This document shows positions 26,118 through 33,900 of a stretch of DNA of 64,000 nt, piece after piece (position 1 is the first letter of the stretch; every line of letters starts with the position of its first letter). The notes beneath the pieces were generated by a model, which made no database searches, was not told the DNA's origin, and saw nothing but the letters and a program-made list of their open reading frames with translations. Source of the DNA: Burkholderia sp. D-99 (GTDB lineage: Bacteria; Pseudomonadota; Gammaproteobacteria; Burkholderiales; Burkholderiaceae); NCBI RefSeq assembly GCF_011605345.1, contig NZ_JAAOXM010000004.1, positions 248,001 to 312,000 on the forward strand, read 5' to 3'. Made by a program: the position numbers and the translations under genes.

Positions 26118-26820
26118 GCGCCAGCGCCTCGGTTTCTTCGTCTGCGTGCGACTGCGATTTTTTCTTGAACTTGACCGCCAGCCAGTTGGCGCGAGCATCG
26201 CTCCCGTTCTGCACGAAAATCTCGCGCGTCTTGCTCATCGCGGCGGTCATCTGCTTCGGGTAAATGATGAAATCGATGCCGTCCTGCGCCCACATCGGCA
26301 TGATGATCGGGCATTCCTCGAGAATGTAGAAGAGCGAGCGATAGAACGCGTCCTCGTGTTCGCGGGTGCCTTGCACGAGCCCGTTTCGCTCGGCAAACAC
26401 GCCGATGGTGTCGTTGATCGCGTAACGGTATTCGGGATTCGAGTAGTACTCGTTCGTGATCAGATGGTAATACTGCGAGTAGTCGTCGCGGCGCAGCAGG
26501 TCGTCCCATCGCAGGATCTCGCGTCGCATCGACAGTTTCGCGAGGGTGTCCGCGTGATCCCGCAGCCATGCGTCGCCGCGGTCGCGGCTTTTCTGATAAT
26601 TGCTATGCGCGGAGCCGGTCGCATAGTTGTGGCGCTGCAGCGTATCGGCCACGCCGATCACGCATTGCCCGAACCCCGCCACGTTGATCTTGTCAACCGT
26701 CGCCGCGAGTTTTTCGCCTTCGTGATATTCCTTGCCGACGCTGATCAGCAGCAGTGCGGTCTTGCCGAGGTACTCGTGTGCCTGAAATTTTCCTTGTGCC
26801 TGCAATGAAACCTTGTACAT
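26110..26820 (-). CDS. tRNA-dependent cyclodipeptide synthase, XYP subfamily
   Basis: 236 residues, the normal CDPS length. These enzymes take two aminoacyl-tRNAs and make a 2,5-diketopiperazine. Aligning by eye to AlbC: LLLISVGKEYH holds the acyl-accepting Ser27 (AlbC Ser37) in the S-x-G-x-x-Y motif, with Lys30 at the subfamily position 40. YILEECP holds Tyr165 and Glu169 (AlbC Tyr178/Glu182). Tyr187-Pro188 match Tyr202/Pro203, which define the XYP subfamily rather than NYH. Between are the basic helix residues expected to contact tRNA. It overlaps the MFS gene and starts two bases after the 2OG oxygenase stop. The amino acids used cannot be read from sequence. Confidence 0.85.
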   Translation of the reverse strand: MYKVSLQAQGKFQAHEYLGKTALLLISVGKEYHEGEKLAATVDKINVAGFGQCVIGVADTLQRHNYATGSAHSNYQKSRDRGDAWLRDHADTLAKLSMRREILRWDDLLRRDDYSQYYHLITNEYYSNPEYRYAINDTIGVFAERNGLVQGTREHEDAFYRSLFYILEECPIIMPMWAQDGIDFIIYPKQMTAAMSKTREIFVQNGSDARANWLAVKFKKKSQSHADEETEALAHD

Positions 26821-26822
26821 GG

Positions 26823-27626
26823 TCAGCTCCAGTAAACTAAGGGTTCGGTAACGGATCGGATCCCGACAAAGGCACTCAACGTGACCCGGTCGGCGCCCCG
26901 GACAGGGCGAACCGCGTGGATGAAACGCGGATTCAGGAAGATCAGGTCGCCCACCTCCGGCTTGATCACCAGGTCGGGCGCGCCCACCTGCTCGCGGCCG
27001 ATCCCGTAGTGGCGATCGCCCTTGAGCGCTTCGTATTCGCGCGCATCGGGTGCGACGCGCCAGAGCTCCAGCTCGCCGCCTTGCGGAGGCACCTGCAGAT
27101 AGAGGTTGGCCGACAGCTGATACTGCAGCGCCCAGCCGGTGCCGGCCGGCAGCGTCCATTCCAGGTTGTCGATGTGCGGCTCGAGATCCACGCCGGGCGT
27201 CAGGTAGCGGCACACGCCGACGAAGCACTTGTGCCCGCCCACACTCAGCAGCCGCGCCCCTTCGGGCCACGCGTCGTCGAGCAGGGTGCGGAACCGGTCG
27301 ACCGGCGACGCCAGCTCGCCGAACAGCGTACGCACACGTTCGATATTGGCGCGCGCATGCCGGTGATAGGCCTGCCGGACCTCTTCGGATCGCACCTCCG
27401 CGTACGCGATGCCGAGCCGGGTGAATTCGACGGCGTGGCCCAGCGCGCCGCGGTCGGGATGGGCGAACAGTTGCTCCTCCGCGCGCCGGATGACTGCCGG
27501 CGGCGTGAACGCACGAATGCGTATCGCGAGCGCATTGCCTTTGCACAAATCGAGAATGTGATCGGCGCACAGCGACGTTTCGTCGACGTCGATCACTGCA
27601 TGGTCAACCTCTGCCGGTCGGTTCAT
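26823..27626 (-). CDS. 2-oxoglutarate/Fe(II)-dependent oxygenase
   Basis: 267 residues. The jelly-roll core carries the iron-binding triad: His and Asp in DLEPHIDNLEW (about residue 150) and the distal His in FLNPRFIHAVRPV, with an Arg nearby (GADRVTLSAF) for 2-oxoglutarate. Adjacent strands include LQYQLSANLYL and GGELELWRV. It would hydroxylate, desaturate or cyclise a substrate. Two bases before the cyclodipeptide synthase start, it is most simply the tailoring enzyme for the diketopiperazine, as 2OG oxygenases are in bicyclomycin biosynthesis. No clear ribosome-binding site is seen, suggesting coupling to the upstream receptor gene. Confidence 0.85.
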   Translation of the reverse strand: MNRPAEVDHAVIDVDETSLCADHILDLCKGNALAIRIRAFTPPAVIRRAEEQLFAHPDRGALGHAVEFTRLGIAYAEVRSEEVRQAYHRHARANIERVRTLFGELASPVDRFRTLLDDAWPEGARLLSVGGHKCFVGVCRYLTPGVDLEPHIDNLEWTLPAGTGWALQYQLSANLYLQVPPQGGELELWRVAPDAREYEALKGDRHYGIGREQVGAPDLVIKPEVGDLIFLNPRFIHAVRPVRGADRVTLSAFVGIRSVTEPLVYWS

Positions 27627-27663
27627 GGCGTGATGGAATGAAGGGGTGAAGGAGCCGCGCGCA

Positions 27664-30078
27664 TCAGAGCAGGTAACGGGCGCGCAGGTAATAGAAGCCG
27701 CCGTTGATGCCGATCGGCGACGACACGATGTCGTACTGCGTGCCGAGGAACTGGTTCTCGACTGGCAGCTTGCTCGGGTACACGTTGAACAGGTTGTTCG
27801 CGCCCACCGCGATTTCGAACTTGCGCGTCATCGCATAGCGCAGCTCGACGTCGGTGACGTATCTCGCCGCGTTCGTGAAATGCGCGAAGCGCGTCGTCGA
27901 AAATGCATTCGGGCCGCTCCAGTAGCTCAATTCGCCGGAGGTCGTGCCGTAACGTGTCTCGTGCAGGCTGAGCGCCCATTTGTCACGGTGCCAGGTGCCG
28001 CCGACGATGATCTTGTTCTTCGGCGTCGACGACGTGATGTAGCCGACCTGCTGCGCGTTCAACAGCGTGTTGCCGTTGGTGTCGCGGCCCACGCTCGTCA
28101 TGCTCGTCGTGTTGAAGTTGATGCCGAGATCCCAGTCGACGCTCCCCCACCTCGCGAAGTTGCTGTGATACGTGCCCAGGATGTCGAGGCCGCGCGTGCG
28201 CGTATTGACGCCGTTCGTGAAGTAGTTCGCCGTCACCGACGGCAAGCCCGCGGGCAATGTGATGCCGGCCTGCGTCAGTGCATCGATCGCGGTCTGTCCG
28301 CTATAGGTGCCGCCCTGCACGATCCGGTCGCGGATGTTGATCTGGTACGCATCGATCGTCACGTTCAGGTTCGGCAGCGGGTTGAGCACGAGCCCGATAT
28401 CGAAGTTGGTCGACTTTTCAGGCTTGAGCGGCGTCGCGCCGAGGTTGCGTGCGGCCTGCGAGTTCGGGGCCAGTTGCCCGTACGCGGAAAGCGGCGAGAT
28501 GTTCAGGTTCGTGAAATACTGCTGCGCGAGCGACGGTGCGCGAAAGCCGGTTCCGACGCTACCGCGAACCGCGATGCGCGGCGTGATGTCGTAACGCGTC
28601 GAGACCTTGCCGTTGGCCGTGCTGCCGACGTCGTTGTAATGCTCGAAGCGCCCCGCGAGATCCACCTGCCAGTTCGGCGCAAGCCGGGTGGCGAGATCGA
28701 TGTAGGTGCCGAGCACCTCGCGCGATTTCGACAGCGCACTGAGCGGCGACAGGCCCGGCAACGCCTGGCTGCCCGCGCCGTAGGTCGAGGCGGGATCGCC
28801 CGCGCCGATCGTGTAGCTTTCGTGGCGATGCTCGGCGCCGACCGACACGTTGAGCGGCGCGGGCAGCAGCGGCACGCTGAATGCGCGCGACAGGTCGAGG
28901 TTGTTGGTCCACTGCGTGTTCGTGAAGGTCGACAGGCGGAAACTGGTCGGCGTCGAGCCGGTCGCGTCGAACAGGCTCGTGTTCGCCGAATTGACCATGC
29001 CGATACCGATGTTGTCGCGGCCGTAGGTCGAACTGATATCCCATGCCCAGCCGAGCAGCCGGTCGCCTTTCACGCCCGCGGTCAGCGAAAAGTCGTTTTC
29101 GTTGATCGTTTCCTGCGGCGTGAAGCCGTTCGGGTAGAGCGTCGGCAGGACCGACGGCAACCGGTAATTCTGGTAGCTGCCGCCGCTCCGGTGTGCATAC
29201 GTGCCGAAGCCGTACAGCTTCGCGCCGCCTTCGAGCAGGTAGCCCGCGTTGAAGGCGACCGCTTCCCGCGTGCTGGACGGCGACCCGAGAATCAGGTTGT
29301 CGTTCTGGCCGGTTCGCGGATCGGCGCCGGTTCGCACCGTATGATTCTGCCGGTTGTATTCGGCGCTCAGGTCGACATAACCTGCATCGCCGAGCCTTAG
29401 CCCGATGGTGGCCGCGTTGTTCTGCGCGAGGCCGTCGCCTTGATAGGTCTGGCCGGTCGTGTTCGACACCTCGCCGCCCTGGTAATTCGACTTGAGGATG
29501 ACGTTGATCACGCCGGCAATCGCATCCGAGCCGTATTGCGCGGATGCGCCGTCACGGAGAATCTCGACGTGATCGATCGCCGTGACCGGGATCAGGTCGA
29601 CGTCGACACCGGTCGATCCTTGCTGCGGCCCGCGATTCAGCGAGACGTTCGCGGTCGAATGGCGACGCTTGCCGTTCACGAGCACGAGCACGTAATCGGG
29701 GCTCAGCCCGTGCAGCGTCAGTGCGCTGGTCAGGTTGCCCGCATCGCCGCGCATCGCCTGGCGTGCGATCGACGGCGAGAGCTGGACGAGTGCGTCGCGC
29801 AGATTGCCCTGCCCGGTGCGCCGCAGCGCGTCGCCGCTGATCACTTCCACCGGGGCAGCGGCATCGCGCACTTTCCGCGCGCTTTCACGCGTGCCGGTCG
29901 TGACGATGACGTCTTGAACGGTGACGACCACATCCGGGGTAGCGCCGGCGGGCGCCGGGTTGGGTTTCGTGTCCTGCGCCCACGCGCCGCCGCCGGCGGT
30001 AATCCAGCATGCAGCCAGCGCCAGCGAGCGGCAACGGGGGTACCTCACGCGCGCAGTGTCGTTTCTCTGATAAACCAC
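27664..30078 (-). CDS. TonB-dependent outer-membrane receptor (cluster receptor 1)
   Basis: 804 residues from a GTG start with GAGGG upstream. The signal peptide ends near GGGAWAQ. A TonB-box-like stretch (VQDVIVTTGTRE) precedes the plug (APVEVISGDALRRTGQGNLRDALVQLSPS, SALTLHGLSPDYVLVLVNGKRRH, IDHVEILRDGASAQYGSDAIAGVINVILK) and the beta barrel. Its sequence differs clearly from receptor 2, so the two may take up different forms of the ligand or different ligands. It is the first gene of the minus-strand block; the 2OG oxygenase follows after 37 bases. Confidence 0.92.
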   Translation of the reverse strand: MVYQRNDTARVRYPRCRSLALAACWITAGGGAWAQDTKPNPAPAGATPDVVVTVQDVIVTTGTRESARKVRDAAAPVEVISGDALRRTGQGNLRDALVQLSPSIARQAMRGDAGNLTSALTLHGLSPDYVLVLVNGKRRHSTANVSLNRGPQQGSTGVDVDLIPVTAIDHVEILRDGASAQYGSDAIAGVINVILKSNYQGGEVSNTTGQTYQGDGLAQNNAATIGLRLGDAGYVDLSAEYNRQNHTVRTGADPRTGQNDNLILGSPSSTREAVAFNAGYLLEGGAKLYGFGTYAHRSGGSYQNYRLPSVLPTLYPNGFTPQETINENDFSLTAGVKGDRLLGWAWDISSTYGRDNIGIGMVNSANTSLFDATGSTPTSFRLSTFTNTQWTNNLDLSRAFSVPLLPAPLNVSVGAEHRHESYTIGAGDPASTYGAGSQALPGLSPLSALSKSREVLGTYIDLATRLAPNWQVDLAGRFEHYNDVGSTANGKVSTRYDITPRIAVRGSVGTGFRAPSLAQQYFTNLNISPLSAYGQLAPNSQAARNLGATPLKPEKSTNFDIGLVLNPLPNLNVTIDAYQINIRDRIVQGGTYSGQTAIDALTQAGITLPAGLPSVTANYFTNGVNTRTRGLDILGTYHSNFARWGSVDWDLGINFNTTSMTSVGRDTNGNTLLNAQQVGYITSSTPKNKIIVGGTWHRDKWALSLHETRYGTTSGELSYWSGPNAFSTTRFAHFTNAARYVTDVELRYAMTRKFEIAVGANNLFNVYPSKLPVENQFLGTQYDIVSSPIGINGGFYYLRARYLL

Positions 30079-30200
30079 TTCAAGGCCCTCATTTCAGCGA
30101 GCCGCGAAGTGTTGTCTCATTCTCGCGTCACGCTTCTCGTTTGTTTTGATATCAGTGCGTGACGCATCATCCTCCTGGTGAAATATTTTGTTAAATAACA

Positions 30201-30220
30201 AATACGCATTTTCATTTATC
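30201..30220 (-). promoter_or_regulatory. Possible Fur-box-like site upstream of the cyclodipeptide block
   Basis: On the minus strand the segment reads GATAAATGAAAATGCGTATT, about 125 bases upstream of receptor 1. It resembles the Fur pattern GATAAT-GATAAT-CATTATC only partly. The surrounding 30180-30240 region is the AT-richest in the neighbourhood and is where the promoter should lie. Iron control is suggested, not shown. Confidence 0.22.
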
Positions 30221-30615
30221 AATTCAAATGACCATTACCGATCCTGCGTACGATTACGCAATCACGCAGAAATTGTTGCGATTGCATGGCGAATGGAAAT
30301 GACGGCAGTTGAGTGAACTGACATCAGCGATCTGCGATTTGAACAATTGATTGGAGTATGCGCATATCGGTGAAATATCGATTTCGCTCGATAAGCTGCG
30401 CATTGCATGTTCGAACCACTGCGCTGGAAAGTATCGTGACAATATCGACATCATTGCGATGGCGGAATGATCGCGGGCCTTGCTCCGCTTCGAATAGTTT
30501 CTGCTAATGGCGTGGCGGGCCTCGAAGAAACGCATCGGTTTCTCGATGCTGATGGACAGCCGGTTGCCTGGTGTACCCGCTGCGCGTGTCGAAGCGCCGG
30601 GCCTTGCCTGTCCGT

Positions 30616-30786
30616 TCACGGGCGAGCCGTTCGAGTTGACCGATCCGTCCGTGAGTGGACCGCCGGCACACCGTCCCGCGGAAAGCCCGGCTCGCCCTTG
30701 AACAGCGACACGACCGATTCGGGGAGCACGATGTCCTTGTGCGGGTTGCGCACGTCGTCCACGCCGGGAGCGTTCGCGACCATCAA
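30616..30786 (-). pseudogene. Pyruvate carboxylase C-terminal fragment
   Basis: On the minus strand the segment reads VANAPGVDDVRNPHKDIVLPESVVSLFKGEPGFP followed by RDGVPAVHS. This matches the pyruvate carboxylase stretch usually seen as FPESVVSLFKGELGFPPDGFP. Only about 50 residues survive; no biotin-carboxylase or BCCP part is near. It sits against the hairpin at 30792, and is clearly a relic carried in or left by rearrangement. Confidence 0.6.
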
Positions 30787-30791
30787 AAGAA

Positions 30792-30840
30792 AACACCCCA
30801 AAGGTCGGATCAAAATCCAACTTTTGGGGTGCAGTTCACG
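30792..30840 (-). terminator. Strong hairpin terminator after uvrA; second copy of the dispersed repeat
   Basis: On the plus strand, CACCCCAAAGGTCGGAT, CAAA, ATCCAACTTTTGGGGTG form a long imperfect stem. Read on the minus strand it ends in GTTTTCTTTTG, a good rho-independent terminator about 105 bases after the uvrA stop. It matches the element at 10573-10620, including the flanking GTTCAYGAAG, so this is a mobile or amplified repeat rather than a chance hairpin. The minus-strand end TGAACTGCACCCCAAAAG resembles IS3-family terminal repeats. Confidence 0.75.
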
Positions 30841-30945
30841 AAGAGGGATGCACGCGCCGGATCGCGGTGCTCTCCCCAGCCAATTGTCTGTTAGCCAGGG
30901 GAAATCACCGCCCGACACCGGGGCCGTCAATACGAAGTGTCGCGC

Positions 30946-33900
30946 TCACCCTACCCGCGCTTCTCCCTCGCGCTCGGCTTCCCCTTCGTCCGTGCCCGTT
31001 CTCGCGAGCACGGGCCTGAGCGCCTGCCCGGTATGGCTCGCGCTTACCTGCACGAGCGCTTCCGGCGGCGCCGCCGCGACGATCGTGCCGCCGCCCACGC
31101 CGCCTTCCGGCCCGAGATCGATGATCCAGTCGGCTTCCGCGATCACGTCGAGGTCATGCTCGATCACGACCACGCTGTGCCCCGCATCGACGAGCCGGTG
31201 CAGCACGCGGATCAGCTTCGCGACGTCCGCCATGTGCAGGCCGACCGTCGGTTCGTCGAGCACGTACAGCGTGTGCGGCGCCTTCTGCCCGCGCCGCGTG
31301 ATGTCGTCGCGCACCTTCGTCAGCTCGGTGACGAGCTTGATGCGCTGCGCCTCGCCGCCCGACAACGTCGGCGACGGCTGGCCGAGCGTCAGGTAGCCGA
31401 GGCCGACATCCTTCATCAGCTGCAGCGGATGCGCGATGTTCGAGATCGGCGCAAAAAACTCCACTGCCTCGTCGATCTCCATCGTCAGCACGTCGCCGAT
31501 GTTCCGGCCGCGCCACGTGACGGCGAGCGTCTCCGGGTTGAAACGCTGCCCGTGGCACACGTCGCACGGCACCTTCACGTCGGGCAGGAAGCTCATCCCG
31601 ATCGTGCGCACGCCTTGCCCTTCGCATGCGGGGCAGCGCCCGTCGCCCGTATTGAACGAGAAGCGCGACGCCGTGTAGCCGCGCGCACGCGCTTCCAGCG
31701 TATCGGCGAACAGCTTGCGGATCGTGTCCCACACGCCGATATAGGTGGCCGGGCACGAGCGCGGCGTCTTGCCGATCGGCGTCTGGTCGACTTCGAGCAC
31801 GCGATCGATCTGTTCCCAGCCGCTCAGCGATTCGCAGCCCTGCCATGCATGCGTGACGTTCAGCGACGGCCGCGGCGCGCTACGCGCGAGCACGCTCGAG
31901 CGACGATTGGTAGCCGGCGTGTCCTGCTGCGCGGCCTTGCGCGCGCGGCGCGTGGCCGGCGACGACAGTACCGAGCGGCCGACCGCGTCGAGCAGGTTCG
32001 TCATCAGCACGTCGCGCGCGAGCGTCGACTTGCCCGAGCCGCTCACGCCCGTGACCGCGACGAGCCGCGCGAGCGGAATGCCGACCGTGACGTCGCGCAG
32101 GTTGTGCAGCCGTGCGCCATGCACGGTCAGCCAGGCGTCCGGCACCGCGGCGCCGCCCTTCTTGCCCGGCAGGCTCACGCTGCGACGCGGCTGCAGCGGG
32201 TGCGTCATCGGCTGCGCGAGTAAGCGCCCCGTCACCGAATCGGCCTGCGCGGCAAGATCCGCGACCGCGCCCTGCGCGACCAGCGTGCCGCCGCGCTTGC
32301 CCGCGCCCGGGCCGACGTCGATGATGTGATCGGCGCGGCGGATCGTGTCCTCGTCATGCTCGACGACGACGAGCGTGTTGCCCTTGTCGCCGAGCTTGCG
32401 CAGCGCGTCCAGCAGGATCTGGTTGTCGCGCGGATGCAGGCCGATCGTCGGTTCGTCGAGCACGTAGCAGACACCTTGCAGGTTGCTGCCCAGCTGCGCG
32501 GCGAGCCGGATGCGCTGCGCTTCGCCGCCCGACAGGCTCGGCGCCGCGCGATCGAGGCTCAGGTAACCGAGCCCGACTTCCTCGAGAAACGCGAGGCGGC
32601 TACCGATCTCGCTGACGATGTCGCGCGCGATCTGCGCGTCGCGCCCCGTCAGTTCCAGAGCGTCGATCCAGCGGCGCGTGTCCGACACCGTCCATTGCGC
32701 GACCTCGACGATCGGATGTGCATCGAACGTCACCGCGCGCGCAGACGGGTTCAGCCGCGTGCCATGGCAATCCGGGCACGGCTCGTTGCCGACGCCCTCG
32801 GGTTCCTGTTCGTCCGACGGCAGCGTCTGCTCACGGCCGCGATCGTCTCCGGCGAGCACCGTGTCGTCGTACGCCGCGCGCTGTTCGCGCGTGAGCGTGA
32901 CGCCGGTGCCGACGCAGGTCGTGCACCAGCCGTGCTTGCTGTTGTACGAGAACATCCGCGGGTCCAGCTCCGGGTAGCTCGTGCCGCACACCGGGCAGGC
33001 GCGCTTGACCGACAGCACCTTGACCGTGCCGACGCGCGCGGTCGAATGATCGTTCTGCATCGCATCGTGCAGCCCGTCGAGCGGCGCGAGCAGATGCATC
33101 ACGCCCTTGCCGAGTTCGAGCGTCTCGTCGAGCACGCGCCGCAGTTCGGCCTCGTTGTCCGGCGACACGACGATATCGGCGACCGGCAACTCGATCGTAT
33201 GCTCGCGGAAGCGGTCGAGTTTCGGCCACGGATCGACCGGCACGAACTCGCCGTCGACACGCAGATGCGTGCTGCCGCGCGCTTTCGCCCACTTCGCGAG
33301 ATCCGTATACACGCCCTTGCGGTTCACGACGAGCGGCGCGAGCAGCCCGACGTGTTGGCCGCGATGGTCGCGCAGCAACTGCGCGGCGATCGATTCGACG
33401 GATTGCGACGTGACCGGCGTGCCGTCGTGGATGCAATGCTGCAGGCCGAGCTTCACGTACAGCAGCCGCAGGAAGTGCCAGACCTCGGACGTGGTCGCGA
33501 CCGTACTCTTGCGCCCGCCGCGCGACAACCGCTGCTCGATCGCGACGGTCGGCGGAATGCCGTACACCGCGTCGACCTCGGGGCGGCCGGCCGGCTGCAC
33601 GATCGAGCGCGCATACGCGTTCAGCGATTCGAGGTAGCGGCGCTGGCCTTCATGGAACAGGATGTCGAACGCGAGCGTCGACTTGCCCGAACCCGACACG
33701 CCGGTGATCACGTTGAACTTGCCGTGCGGGATGTCGACGTCGAGCGATTTCAGGTTGTGCTCGCGCGCATTGACGATCCGCACGACGTCCTCGCCTTCGA
33801 TCGCACGCCGCTCGCGCGCCGCGCTCAGCACGGCCTGCAGCGGCTTGCCTTCGTCGGCGAGCGCCATGTCGGCATCCATCGCGCGGTCGTACTGCAGCAG

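Noticed and set aside
27646..29400. 584-codon plus-strand open frame opposite TonB receptor 1
   Set aside because: Arg/Val-rich antisense shadow with no domain character.
30254..30820. 188-codon minus-strand frame between TonB receptor 1 and uvrA
   Set aside because: It runs through the hairpin terminator and the pyruvate carboxylase remnant in another frame, so it cannot be one gene.
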